A DNA stretch of 64,000 nucleotides from Schistocephalus solidus (lineage: Eukaryota > Platyhelminthes > Cestoda > Diphyllobothriidea > Diphyllobothriidae), in contig WEDG01003388.1 of assembly GCA_017591395.1 (NCBI GenBank), positions 1 through 64,000 on the forward strand, read 5' to 3'. Positions within the stretch are counted from its first letter, which is position 1, and each line of letters begins with the position of its first letter. Made by a program: the position numbers and the translations under genes. Below are positions 1 to 11,559 of the stretch, piece by piece. Below the pieces are notes generated by a model that was not told where the DNA came from, made no database searches, and worked only from the letters and a program-made list of their open reading frames with translations.

Positions 1-660
1 CAGAATCGGAAATTTTCGTGGTGTTGGCTTCATAATTTCGACAAACATGAAAGTGAACACATGCGCCGTTTCAACGTTTGCAGCTTTTTCACAAACAGTA
101 GTTTGATCTCCACAAAACTTTACTGTACTGTTCGTCATACATCGGTATTGCGGTTTATTATCGCACAATATCCGTTGAGAATTGTGGTTTTTAGAGAGTT
201 GATTAACCTAGAGGCTGCCGGTAGCGCTCAGGATAATAATAGTGGAATTTTTGTACAAACACTTTTCACTGGCCATCTAGATTCAAAATAACGCCATAGT
301 ATTTGCTTCTCCTTGACCGAAATCAATTTCCAGCTCTCCAAGTGTGACTATTACTACCTTATGTAAAGGGGTGTTGGTATTCATTCAACACAAAGGAATA
401 GTTGTGAATGATACTCTACGCATACCATACCTTCGAGGTATGCTGCTATCTGTATCGACTGCCCCGAATTATGCCAAATGCTGCCTTCGGTCACATGTGC
501 CGCCAACAACGGTTAACAAAATCCAAACACCATCCATTGCCGAGGGAATCTGACCCCAGAGTATAATCGACTGACGCAGCAAACTAAACTTTACTGCCAA
601 AATCACCAAGCATGGTGTATGTAGCGGAGGATTATAAAGGAAAAAAGGAGGATGGTTTAG
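1..660. other. no recognisable gene
   Basis: Open frames here are at most 76 codons and match no family I know. No repeat structure or RNA gene was seen. Confidence 0.4.
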
Positions 661-710
661 TTTTTTTTTCATTTCAATTCAATTCAATTTATTGAGGGAA
701 ATAGGCATGG
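661..710 (-). repeat. possible LINE 3' end with A-rich pentamer tail
   Basis: Read on the reverse strand, a short unique stretch ends in repeats of TTGAA-type pentamers and then an A run. This resembles the simple-repeat tails of the two LINE relics just downstream (3' ends near 987 and 1797). No coding sequence is attached, so the call is weak. Confidence 0.3.
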
Positions 711-979
711 ACCTTTTAGTAACCTATTTTTAACGTAAAATTAAGTGCGATATATGGAGAAACGATGAGGGTTGCAAGCTTTGAACATTCAGCATTCGGT
801 GGCTCTCCTTTATACTTTTTCGATGCTCAGGGTCTCCCTGCTTGTGCAGCATATTCCAACTGCGGCCTAACTAATTTTTCAAAAATCTTAGCGAAGAGAT
901 CTTCATCGAAATCCAAAAAATGCTCATCTGCTGGCGTAAAAACCAGCCATTGCGCTCTTCGCCCTTTGGAAACAGTGAG

Positions 980-1790
980 AGGACTCTTTTTATTTATTTA
1001 TTTATTGCCAGTTTACAGGCAAGGTCAAAAGGGATAAACAATAGGGTGTCGAGCTGATAGTGAAACAAAACTCCTGGTCGTTCTTTATAGTGTTTTCAGG
1101 AGAAAAAGCTGCAGCTTATTGAATGGATTAAAGTTCAGAACAGGGAAGTTTTGACACAGGTGCAAGGTGTAGTACTTCCCCTTTCATTGTTGTGGATCAG
1201 GTATTATGTACTAGCAGCAGATATGACGGCAAACGGCTGCTCGCTGTCGACTGAGGAATAACCCGATTACGGACTGCAGAGCCAGCAATATTGCCTCAAT
1301 CATGAAGTTCGGTACCTGATTCAAAGTCGGTGGACGCAATTAGAATGGAAGGGAGCTTCTAGAGAATCAGCACCCAAAATTCGTGGAAGGTGTCCTGAAT
1401 GTAGAAAACTAGTGACAGCTCTCGTAAATAAAGGATAGTTTTGCTAAATTTTAATTTTTTTGGGTAGTTTATTCCAGATTTCTATAGCGTTTACCGAAGA
1501 AAACTGACGGTATCTAACGGTGCATGCCAAAGGAAGAAATAATAATACATCCCTATGTTTGGTGCGCCGAGAGTGGTTGAGCTTCCTCAGGGAGGTAAGA
1601 GGGTTAGAGGTAAAACTGTTTAAATGTTTAAACAGTAAAAAAGTCCCTTCTGTAATCTACGAAGCCAAAATGGGTCGAGGCTTGTAAGGTCACAGCGTTG
1701 TTGGTAGAACAGGTTTCCACGTCTTTTTATACTTCACCGCTGATAAATTAGCTTCTACTGTCGGCAGATCCGAATGGGTTGCCAAAGCGA
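980..1790 (-). mobile_element. CR1/Jockey-like LINE, 3' end fragment
   Basis: On the reverse strand, positions about 1720 to 1440 translate (with breaks) to the last part of a LINE ORF2. The segment HRDVLLFLPLACTVRYRQF followed by SSVNAIEIWNKLPK has the typical C-terminal form in which a basic, aromatic stretch precedes an (I/V)xxWNxLP motif. About 400 nt of 3' UTR follow, ending near 987 in AAAT tetramers on the reverse strand, as expected of a CR1/Jockey-like tail. The copy is 5' truncated and carries stops. Confidence 0.6.
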
Positions 1791-2939
1791 GATATTAATT
1801 AAATAAATAAATAAATTGTATATTTAAGGCCAAGAGGGCCCCATCATTACAAACTTAGTACCATGGTTTAAATAAATACAAAGTGGATAATTGCTGCACT
1901 ATGTGAGCATCCATATGAACAGCAGAAATGACTAGTATGGTAAACATATCCGATTCAAAAAGATTTGCCATTTTTAAAACAACAGTCAACAATCTTTGGC
2001 ATATACGGTTAACTGGAAAAGAAGCAGTAAAAAACTCCTAGGGTTAAATCAGAGGCGGAGTTTGGTGAGCCCTCAATTTAAAAAAAATAGGAGAAAAAAT
2101 CTGCTTCACTAAAAAATTAATAGCTAAATGCAATGGGATAGTATTATGATGTTGCTGACTACGTATGAGGGTTCAGGACGCTCCTTGTCGGGTGAGAGAT
2201 AATATAGCAGTCATAGCTACTGTTTAAAAACACCAGTGGAGGTGAGAGAGGACGAACTCATCGTAGACAACATGGTCGAAACGAAGAGGGGACAGTAGAG
2301 GTCACGAGATCATCATCGAGATGTGACCTTGCTGACTGTATAGTCCATCACCAAAGAGGCGAAACCATCAGAACCCACCTCGATCATCAACAGAACCTGG
2401 AGACTATCGTCAGGGTTGCAAATTCGGAGGTAAGTATAAAGGTTGTCAAGAGTTGGCAATGCTAGTTTAAAAGGAGGGAAAGAAAAAGTAAATGCAAAGA
2501 TTGACTCTGCAGATGATGATGGAAATATAATAAGAGACCAATATAATATCAAGGGAGGTGCCTCAAAGACCAGGAGGATCCTTTTTAAAATCCAAAAGTT
2601 GCGAGTTTGGGAAGGAAACAGACAATAAGGACTTTATATATTCCGAAGTTAAATGTTTGCATAATTTGGTTTTGAAAATAGCTAATGTAGACGACAACCT
2701 AATTTGCAGTGGTAGATTATTCCATGTGAAAGCATATTTGGAGGCAAAAAACTAAGACCGGTTAGTTGTGGAGCTAAGGGGTGGTGAAATGATCATGGAG
2801 GAATTACGAGTGGCATAGGGTCGATTTACCGGAGTGAGAGCGTTAATTCGTGGGAAGACTTGGGCTAGAGTTAACGCGAAACAGGAAGCAGAGACCAGTT
2901 TCGAGTCTTCTAACCCACAGAAATTTAATGTTTGCTAAC

Positions 2940-4326
2940 TGGCATCTATCCGTATAGTAGATTGTAGGTATATTGTACACTTATCGACGTTAAATCTCAG
3001 AAGCCAATGATTCGACCACTCCTCCGAAAGATTTAAGTTGATCTGTAGTTTAGCTTCGTCGGCTGGGCTCTAGATTACATTCCATATTTTCATGTCGTCG
3101 GTAAACCTTTCTGCTTCGCAGTCCAGATCCTAGACACAATCATCCACGTATATAAGAAATACTATTGGCCCTATAACTGCATCCTAAGGAACCCCAATAT
3201 CAACCGCAGCAGAACTTGACCCCTCTTGGTCAATGCACATGACCTAGCGCCAAACCATGAAGAAGTTTCGATACATTTTAGGAGTTAAACTCTGCCTTCA
3301 ATTCTTTCTTGCTTGAACAAAAGTCTTTGATGCGGCATAATGTCAAAGGCATTGTTGAAAATCAATGAAGGTGATGTGAACCGTGTGTCTATCTTCAAGT
3401 GCTTGGGTCCTGCATTGGAGAGATTGCAGCAAATTTTTCGCGCAGGATCTTCCTTTTCTGAACCTTTATTGACAGTTTGATAGCAAACTATGAGTCTCCG
3501 GACAAATTCACCTATTTGCACTTGATGATCCTTTCCATAACCTTGCCAAGGATGCATGTCAAGCTTATGGGCCTGTAAGCTGTCACTGAAGCCCGGCTAC
3601 CACTTTTATACAAGGGAGTTATACGTACCAGCTTCTAATGAATAGGAAGTGTTCTGGAGTTAAATGACTTTTGAGAGAGCACTGACAGAGGCACGGAAAG
3701 TTCCTAAACGAGTTCTTTCACAAGCTTGGGTGGAAGTTCATCCGGTCCTGGAGATTTCGACTCTTTTATTTCCTTTAATTCCCTTCGGATCAGAATTTCT
3801 GAGAAAAGTATGTGGCTTGTGCTTGCGGTTGGTAGGTTCTCCGCTGAGGGACAAAGAAATCTTGCGTCGTTTGTGTAGACTGAGCGGTAGAACTCTGAAT
3901 AGTACATGGCTTTGTCCCTGTTTTCAGCAATCTTAATCATCCGGATTTCATGACTATTCCATGTACATCTGCGAGGAAACTGTAGACTTACTTTGGATTT
4001 CGCGTTGCTTTTTGCAGCAAAGTCTTTTTGAATTCTCGTCGCGTTTTAAAGATAAGGATTCTCAGTTTTTTCATCTGTGTTTTATGCTTGTTAAAACATG
4101 CGACTTGATTAGACTCGCAGTTTTTTCTCCCCAATTCATGCCTCCTGTTTATTTCCCTTTTAAGGTTGCTGCCTAGACACCCAGGACGCTTGCTCTGATG
4201 GAAACTTGTAAGTTGGCAGTGGTTGTCCACGAGTTGCAGAAGAGCCTTTCGGAGCATCTCCCTATCTTCGATCATAGTGCCCGAAAGTATTGAGATCCAG
4301 TTGAGGTCTGTCAAATCTGCTCGCAT
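2940..4326 (-). pseudogene. reverse transcriptase domain of CR1/Jockey-like LINE
   Basis: This is the RT part of the same relic. The 3940-3704 frame has IKESKSPGPDELPPKLVKEL, the usual LINE RT finger motif. The 3557-3285 frame has the motif-A region LIFNNAFDIMPHQRLL, where Ile occupies the position of the catalytic Asp. Further on, FLIYVDDC (Asp-Asp at about 3139-3144) is motif C, followed by FTDDMKIW, which is typical of CR1/Jockey RTs. Stops interrupt the palm. The catalytic loss and frame breaks make this non-functional. Confidence 0.65.
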
Positions 4327-4360
4327 CTGATAAAAATTTACTCGCCAAAAGCTTCACCGT

Positions 4361-5040
4361 CTACACATAGCTACACATAGCAGGCTTAACGGAGAATAAG
4401 GAAAATTCCCACATAAGCACCACACGTTCAATTTTACTGAGTGCAGGCATTGAATTAATCTCGTCAATGCTGCCAGATGTTTTCATAAAAACCAGGTCGA
4501 GACAGTTAGCCCTTTGTCCTTCACGTGTTCTAGTGGGGAAGAGGACATGTTTTGTGAGGAGTGCCTTCAAGGTCCTTTGCAGAAAAACATAATTAACAGT
4601 CGATTTCGGGTATGATGATTGCACAGTGCTCCAGTAAGTTCCTGGTCCGTTGAAGTCACCCATAATCATGATATATGGTCGATTGGAGAACTGTTCCAAT
4701 CATTCTTACAGGTGTGTGCCTGGGACTCGGTTTATCTCAGGTGGCCGATAGACAGCGAAGACATCCAGCATGGAGAGCCAAGAGCCTTGATGGTCAACCA
4801 TATGGCTTCCGTGCTGCACAAAAACTGGCTCACCTTATCGGACGCTACTAGCACTTTTTTCACATGCACCATTATTCCATCTCCCTTTCGGTATTCTCTG
4901 TCCCTCCGATATATTTGGTATTCAGACAATGTTATTTTGCTATCTCGTTTACTGCCTGACATTAAGGTTTCAGTTACTGCTATCACATCCGGAGATAATT
5001 CGGCAATGCAAATATTAAACTCAACCAGTTTGATGCCCAC
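4361..5040 (-). pseudogene. APE endonuclease domain of CR1/Jockey-like LINE
   Basis: This is the target-nicking domain of the LINE relic. The 5040-4732 frame contains DVIAVTETLMSG, matching the APE motif that carries a catalytic Glu. The 4699-4361 frame contains IMIMGDFNGPGTYW, with the GDFN metal-binding motif at about 4649-4660, and later ANCLDLVF, the site of another conserved Asp. The two halves are in different frames, so at least one indel separates them. The family assignment rests on these motifs; CR1 versus Jockey cannot be decided by eye. Confidence 0.65.
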
Positions 5041-5140
5041 TGAGCCATTGCTATCTTCCTACTGCATTTTCACAAATTTCGACTTTGAATGCGTCAGCTA
5101 TACACTTTCAACAAATCGTTTATTCGTCGGTTACTCATTT

Positions 5141-5823
5141 TCCCGGTGATTAAAATACCATAGAGCACTTAAATTCGACTCACTGCATTGCACCACCACA
5201 AGGAAACCTTACTTATTCAGTGAATACATATCAGTGCTATCCTGGGAGAAACGGTTCTAGGTTTGACCATGCGTTTTATAATCATTGATTTACCAAACAG
5301 AACCGACACTCGTATAATTCCATTGCATCCCCAACATGGCAACATTTAGTAAATGGACAGCATCCATCACATTTACCCTGATTTGGACGGGCCCAATGTG
5401 GGTTTCTTGTTTTTCTTGCCATTTACAGAGCATATGACAGCTTACTTCAAGTCAAGCAATTCCAGCCCTACAGGGAACCCCTTAGTAAAAGGCGAATACG
5501 CGTCGGCGATACCCGAGACACACGGGTACTTCGTCAGTTTTGCGGTTTTTCTGTCATTGGTTGGCTGTATAAAACCATACACGTAACGATCTCTTGGGAA
5601 AATGGGTCTTATTCTTTCCGTATTCTCCCGGTGATTGACATATGACACAACACTTTACTCTGACTCCTTACATTGCAGCCACGCACTCTTAAGGAAACCT
5701 TCATGCTGGCATCTATTTATTGTATTTCGATAATTGCCTAAACAGATAAAATTTAATTTTTCAAATCTGCATCGAAATATTTGCCTTTTATGATTTGTTA
5801 TATTGCGCTTTGCATGTATTTCG
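5141..5823 (-). other. diverged duplicate segments and a Cys-rich frame
   Basis: Two stretches, about 5130-5220 and 5618-5705, align to each other: both start with a CCCGGTGATT-like block and end with AAGGAAACCTT. Between them, on the reverse strand near 5400-5270, a short frame reads CDGCCPFTKCCHVGDAMELY and then ECRFC. This is a cysteine pattern like the PHD-type finger found ahead of the endonuclease in some CR1 elements. It could be the 5' part of the neighbouring LINE or of a second copy. Confidence 0.3.
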
Positions 5824-5849
5824 TACCCTACCAGCACCAGTCTCTTGCC

Positions 5850-5960
5850 TCTAGCCCAGGGGGCCAGAGTCTGGCCCAGGGGGCTACTGGCGGGCCAGAC
5901 GGGGCAAATCGAACGGTGTGGCCCCCTCTGGCCCCCTCACTGGAAAAATTTGCGCAGCGG
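5850..5960. repeat. left subterminal GGCCCC-type repeats
   Basis: Several copies of CTGGCCC, GGGGCCA and GGCCCCCT lie just inside the left TIR in both orientations. The right end has a matching set at 8131-8205. Subterminal repeats of this kind are often transposase-binding sites in DNA transposons; that role is inferred here. Confidence 0.5.
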
Positions 5961-6521
5961 GACCCCACGATTTTCTCGCATTAGCAGCCCCTTTTCCTTT
6001 ATACCGTACGCCCAGCGCCCATAGCCTTCCCTATCCTAATCGGCCACTACTTATATACCCATAATTATTGTTCTATTAACGGCCCAATTTTAAACAATTA
6101 ATATGGCTTACGTTTGGATTAATTCAAGCCATTCCTGCGAAGTACCCACTCACTCATGAAATAGGATACGTGGAGACGAAATTTGCAAAGTAGTTTATTA
6201 TAAAAAAATAAATAAAACTGTACATGCGTTGGATAAGCTTGTCCATGTTGGTCCACATGGTTGGCGTTATCCGGTGGTGGTTCCTACAAAATAAGAAATA
6301 TGTTGGTTACGGTGGGGAAACATTATGAAAAGAGTTATAAATAACAAAGTAAGGATTAAAATAAATATCACTACAAAATAAGAAATATGTTGGTGTAAGG
6401 ACATTGAGATACTAACCATGTTTTCGGAAGTAGACTGCGTTGTGCAATTTGGACCACTGTTGAGGCATTCCGGAAGCTGAATAAGTATGCTGGATCAATT
6501 CAATGGAGTAGTTTTACCTTC

Positions 6522-7706
6522 TCATTTGCTCTCCCGGCGTTTCGCTCTCCCACCGTACCTGTCTCTGGCCCCCGGGAACCAGTTAATTGCTGTTCTGCGA
6601 ATAACTTCGGCAGAACAGTTATTGAAGGTGGTATGTCGCTTTAGGGCCTCTGCAAACCTTAGAAAACGTTATGACCTACCAGTTAACAATGTATATAGGG
6701 GGCAACCAATAAATGACCGCTTTTCACTGGATCCACCCCAACTGAACTTCATGCACAGTGGTGGTCCAATAATACATGTTAATAGATTGCGGATGAATTC
6801 CTTATCATTTCTTCCGCCGACAACAGAGAGCCTTTCTATCTAAAAATCACAAATGACTTTTCGAAAAAAATATATCCAAACCACCTCATTGGCATAGTCA
6901 GGTGTTCTACTCATTCCTCCAATGAACTCATTGTATTCGTCCTTGGTGCATAGGGGTTGACGACAAGTGCACTGGCTCGTCGTGGTGGGCACAGCCGTCG
7001 CCCGAACTTCCGTTAGTATTTCTTTCAAAAGAGCATTTTGTTGCTCCATATTGCGAACAATATGCTCCGTAATATAATCAACTCTTTCCTAGTTGATTGG
7101 TTACAACGTTTCGAAAAGTATTACCGTAGAGTATCAAATTCTTTTTGTTGTTCGTTTTTCAACGTTGAAAATACATCTACGAGTTGGTCAGATATCATTC
7201 TGAGGTAAACATTAGTAACAAATGCTTACTGATAAGTGGACGGCTGGGGAGGTTGTGTGGGAGTAGATTGACTGCAAGGCATGGATGGCCCCGGTACGTT
7301 TTCATCATTCCTAGGTCTAAAATAATATTTCGAAGGTTCTTACTGCAATATAGGTGGTGCCGTCGGCCAGCCAGCTAGCCTCCGTTCTGGTGCCATTGGG
7401 CAGCGAATGAGATTGTCCTCATCTTCCGAGGACGAAGTGAGTTGTCGTCGATATCTATATAGACAAATGAATAGCATTTAAAACTTACTTCCTTCTGAGG
7501 CCCCTGCCTAGAGCTGGTGAATCGGAGCTAGAGAGATTATCTTTCTCTTCGACGACGACGACGACGGCGAAGGACAGTCTGCTACTTTGGTTGCGGCATA
7601 ATACGCCTGTTTTGCACGCAATACCCGCATACGCACGGTGCTCCTCTTGATTCCGTAATATTTTCGCTTCATGGTTTCTTTCCATGGACAACAGAACACA
7701 ATACAT
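6522..7706 (-). CDS. DUF4806-domain protein, seven exons with micro-introns
   Basis: Function unknown. DUF4806 is a family of uncharacterised, often multicopy, animal proteins. Reverse-strand exons read as 7706-7489, 7454-7344, 7316-7230, 7199-7125, 7088-6885, 6839-6680 and 6649-6522 (stop TGA). All introns are GT-AG, of 34, 27, 30, 36, 45 and 30 nt. The N-terminus is basic and Ser/Asp-rich. The middle (7199-6950) is Leu/Glu/Gln-rich and could form a coiled coil. The last three exons give TKDEYNEF, then VVGGRNDKEFIRNLL, KFSWGG, CPLYTLL, EALKRH and INWFPGARDRYGGR, the order of conserved blocks in DUF4806. Most junctions keep frame, but joining 7125 to 7088 is off by one base. Exon 1 is open in two frames (ATG at 7706 or about 7672), with a CGT repeat where the frames might switch. 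It lies inside a TIR element and may be its cargo. Confidence 0.6.
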
Positions 7707-8130
7707 AAATGATATGAGGGCATATATAACATTCAGTAAGCTACCAAATTAAAATTATTATTTTACATTTAACTAAAGCATACGTAACTAGAAATGAAAT
7801 TTAAAAGGCAAAAAGTAGCAAATTATCTTAAAAACATCTCCAGACCTCTTGATTACGTACGTAAGTATCAGCAAAATTTGAAAAGAACCGGTTAGTGGTA
7901 GAAGTCACACGGCAGGCCAGCACGCGCTTAGTAGAAAAATGGCGACTAAATGGCTGACTTAAACAAACCATCCAAAATCAGTTCAACAAAGGACTCTTTA
8001 ATTAGGCTTAAACAGTATAGTATCCAATAAATATTTCCTATTTTGGTTTAAATTAAAAAATTAACATATCTTCCAGTCTTTACAAGAAGCCAAATCATAT
8101 TTTACAAATGGCCTGAAAGTCGATTGTGAT

Positions 8131-8205
8131 TGGCCCCTTTCTGGCCCCTTTCTGGCCCCGTCTAGCCCCGTCTAGCCCCCTCTCAGCCCCCTCTACTGAC
8201 GGGGG
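8131..8205. repeat. right subterminal GGCCCC-type repeats
   Basis: Four or five tandem units of the form GGCCCCTTTCT or AGCCCCGTCT lie directly inside the right TIR, mirroring the set at the left end. Confidence 0.5.
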
Positions 8206-8218
8206 GGCTGGTAGGGTA

Positions 8219-9658
8219 GTCATTTAGAATGCTGCATCGTTTTTCTGCGTAGATTTGTCTTCTGTAAACATTTTTTGCTAAGATCACCTGCTTAACGCAT
8301 TTGTTAGTTTATTTATGTTTTTTCAGACTGCATGGAGTCGCGCTTAACTTCGGACCCAACTGCGTTCAGAGCTCTTCCTTTTCTATGCATCTGGTAATGC
8401 TTTCAGTGCTGGGCATACGTAAGCTGTCCTCGCAGGCCTGTGAAGAAAGATCTCATACAATTCTGACACATGTGAGTCTGGTGGGGACTCAGTGACTCAA
8501 ATTTTAAAATTAGGAAAGGGCTTTGGTTGTAGTCACACGCTTGGATTTGTTTTAATGTATCACATGACCATAACTGATATAGTTTTTGGCCTCACTCCGG
8601 TCGTTTTCTCTCTGGCTATCTCTGCGTTTTGTTGGAATGACGGAAAATTCAACTCGATCGGCAAAAGAGCCCACAGCAAGGTGACAGAACGCCTTCTTAT
8701 GCGACGAATTTTGCATCTACCTGCTAAAATGTTAGGCATTAAATTAGCTGCATTTGTCCCATTTGCAAGTATTTATTAGATTGCAATGAGACGGGTGCTA
8801 GAGGACGCTCACGTCATGCTCATTTAATTCTATACAGTAATGCTGATTATCGCGACATTATAATTCATTTTACAGGTGTCTTAGTCAAGCCTGGTACGCC
8901 CAGATGTGATCGCACCAATTAGGAGTTTGTTTTTTCCAGAGTTTAGCCTGCTGCTTTTCTATTCTTTCCCATCAACTTTGTGATTCATCTTGAACAGCTT
9001 ATTGTATTTCTTGTTACAGTTACAATCAGAAGTCCTGTTATGGGCCACCTAGTCGGATGACTTAAACAGGGCTCCTGCTCCTTGACTGAGAAACCTCTCA
9101 GCCCTGATAACATTGTGTAGTTTATGTCTAGCCTTACGCTAGCTGGTCATATTTTCGGGCTAGTGGGAAGCTAGTGATGTGTCTAACTGACTGGAATCAG
9201 CCGGCTCTAATCATTTCAAGTGACGGCTAAGCGGATTGTCTCCAGGTCGATTTCAAAACTAATCAAAGGCTTCTCATAGAATGTAGCCTGAGTGATTGCA
9301 ATGTTATCAGGAGGAAATGTAGGTTCCATACACAGGGTAGCGACTTGCGTATGTTGTGTACGTAGCCCAACTTCTATCCTGAGATGCGTTTCAATCCATC
9401 TTAACTGTAATTTAGCACTGATAATACTAGAATGTTCACGCAAGGTTGAAGTAGATCGTACTCTCAGAACAAGCCGGGTAAACTTCGCCTTTAACCATCA
9501 ATACTTAAGTTTTTATGGCCAAATTATGATGGAGCGTCTCTGGTAACTATCTTTTGGAATGTGCTCTGCTTATGCTCGCTTACGCCTTTTCATACAATAA
9601 AGGCTTCAGAAATCCGCATCCCTTAACAATGGACGATGTGACACACCAGACTCTGCAG
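8219..9658. other. no recognisable gene
   Basis: The longest open frame is 95 codons (8492-8779, forward) with a mixed hydrophobic composition and no family resemblance. The 3' end of this stretch would be an intron of the gene whose first visible exon starts at 9659. Confidence 0.35.
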
Positions 9659-9961
9659 GATCCCGAACAGGCTCTGGTAGTCCTGTTCCGGTTAATGCCG
9701 CCGCCAGTAGTCCTACCTCCACCACAAGTTCCGGTGCGGTGCCAGCTAACTCGCCAACAGCTATCCTTAATAGTAACTTAAACCATGCTGGAAATGTGTC
9801 GCAACGTCCGTTTCCTCATCGAGGCCGATATGGCGGCTATGGTCATGGTCACCACACCTATTATAGCGGTCGCCAAAATCAACATGTGGCCTACAACCCA
9901 TCCCAGTGTCGGCCGTCGTCGCCTCCATTTTCCAAGCCTCTCCTAGACTTCATGATCTCCC
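9659..9961 (+). CDS. exon of unidentified Gly/Arg/His-rich protein (first visible)
   Basis: Not recognised as a family. The exon is open from an acceptor (CTCTGCAG, 9651-9658) to a donor (C|GTACGT at 9961/9962). It encodes a Ser/Pro/Thr/Ala-rich stretch, then HRGRYGGYGHGHHTYYSGR, an RGG-like, His- and Tyr-rich segment common in RNA-binding proteins, then a Pro/Ser-rich tail. It ends in phase 1. The next exon (10939) enters in the complementary phase and restores an open frame across the junction. Codon use and composition differ from the transposon debris around it. Upstream exons and the start codon were not found. It could be a La-related or other RNA-associated protein, but no globular domain is visible. 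Confidence 0.5.
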
Positions 9962-10938
9962 GTACGTTTTTTCGATTCTGAATGCATGTTATCCACAGTT
10001 CTATTAAATATGCACAGTCCTGTCAATTTACTGCCTTTTTCTAGTTAGAAACTCGTTTTTTTATCTGGTTCTTCGTCTTTCAACAATAACGATTTAGGTG
10101 ACCGAAACCACCGTATGTGGTGTTGAATGGTCTGAACATTTTATTTGCACAAATAAAGTGACAAGCTCCATGACTAGTTGCGTCTGACCATATATATGAT
10201 TAACTAGCCTTTTCTGAGGGCGTATACGGACCGGTCACATTATTGTTTGACTTTAAAATTTCGGTCGACAGCGTCACTGCGTGCGAAGACGTCGCAACGT
10301 ATGCCTGTAACTCTTGTACGTACGGCTGCCACGATACGCGTCAAATTGTTCTCCCTTGTGCTATTGTATTTAGTCCTATTAGTTGCCACACCGACATTAA
10401 TTAAGCGCTCTACATACCCACATACCAAATCTAAGGCCACTGTCATTGCGAGTTATACGTTGTTTTATCGGTGCCAAGGATTTTTATTCACTTTGACTAT
10501 GGTCGATTCTTTGTTCTTATCATCAAGCTTGGCACTGAAGTTAGAAATAGTGAGATAAAGCACTGGTGACACTGGAAAACCTAGAAAGGATACCAGATAT
10601 AACAGCGCTTAACTTTTGTGACATTCCCGTTTTCGTAATATATTTTAGCGTCTAATATTGACCGAGGATTGGCCACTTGCACCATTGCTTTGTACGGCAA
10701 AGAAATTGAAAGCAAAAAGTGAAACACTGGGTTTTGAGATAGTTTTTCAGACTATTGAAAGTATTTGTCTGACCAATCTACCGTATGTCTAGGTATCTTT
10801 TGAACGCATTTAACCTAGTGATAAGTGTTAATCAGAACCGGAGCTCTGTTGTACTTGTTTCAAATTTTATCTTTAAAAGATAATTGGAAATTATCCAAGT
10901 TTTCTGACACATTACACGCATTCCCATTTCTTTTATAG

Positions 10939-11191
10939 AGTGGCAAACATTTGAAATCAGTTACAATCGTCGGGATCATGCCCTGGCGGATGATGGACCA
11001 CCTGCTTCACCTAGGATACCTGGTCCTGCCAATTCTCCCTATCGACAGCCCCGACATAGTCACCAGGGGGGCGGCTGGAATGGAGTTAATCGACGGTTTT
11101 CGGATAATGGGCACCACGTTAATCATACTGATGTTGGGGACTTTCAGTCCAATTCTGGCGACATGGCTTGCTCTGGCCGGCGTTTCCGTGG
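10939..11191 (+). CDS. exon of the same Gly/Arg/His-rich protein
   Basis: The acceptor TTTCTTTTATAG precedes 10939. Joined to the 9659-9961 exon it continues as QWQTFEISYNRRDHALADDG, then PPASPRIPGPANSPYRQPRH and an HQGGGWNGVNRRFSDNGHH segment. The 3' limit is uncertain: the most plausible donor is G|GTGCGC near 11191, which leaves phase 1 and fits the next exon, but the frame stays open for another 50 bases or so. The 977-nt intron before it (9962-10938) holds no recognised gene. Confidence 0.45.
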
Positions 11192-11559
11192 TCTGGGTGC
11201 GCACATCGTCCACCCGCATCATTTTTCAAACAGCAAGTTCTCTTTATTACTTTTTTCCATGTGTACTCCTTTATTTACAGTTTACAGTCCACCTTCTTGG
11301 AACAGGCATCTCTCCGTTTCAATTGACTTGTCATGATAACCCCCCCCCCATCGGTCGTGTCAGTATTCTCTCTGTTTCATTACCGTTATGACAGTCTGCG
11401 ATTGCTTTAAAGCAAACTTATGAGGTTACTGAAATGAGAGATACGATAATTATTTCAGTGAATGTTCTACCTCTCTAGCCATGAGTCATGTCATCGTCAT
11501 CCTACTGAGATTAGTTATTGTGGTAGCAGACGCTCGCCGATCGTATTACGAAACTTTCC

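Larger units (their letters stand above)
1797..5140 (-). mobile_element. CR1/Jockey-like LINE relic (endonuclease + RT)
   Basis: A second reverse-strand LINE copy. From high to low coordinates it shows the APE-type endonuclease N-terminus (5040-4732), the endonuclease core with GDFN (4699-4361), a basic linker (4326-3988), the RT fingers (3940-3704) and the RT palm (3557-2940). It ends near 1797-1840 in an AAAT-rich tail after a stretch of 1.1 kb where no coding sequence could be followed. Multiple stops and frameshifts show it is dead. Confidence 0.65.
5824..8218. mobile_element. TIR-bounded DNA element carrying a DUF4806-like gene
   Basis: A perfect 12-bp inverted repeat, TACCCTACCAGC (5824-5835) and its complement (8207-8218), bounds 2,395 bp. 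If the outermost TA belongs to the target, the TIR is CCCTACCAGC with a TA duplication. Otherwise no clear duplication is visible. Just inside both ends lie runs of GGCCCC-like repeats. The only gene recognised inside is the spliced reverse-strand DUF4806-like gene. No transposase (DDE, helicase or similar) was found. It may be a non-autonomous element that carries a gene, or an element type whose mobilising protein I do not recognise. Confidence 0.6.
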
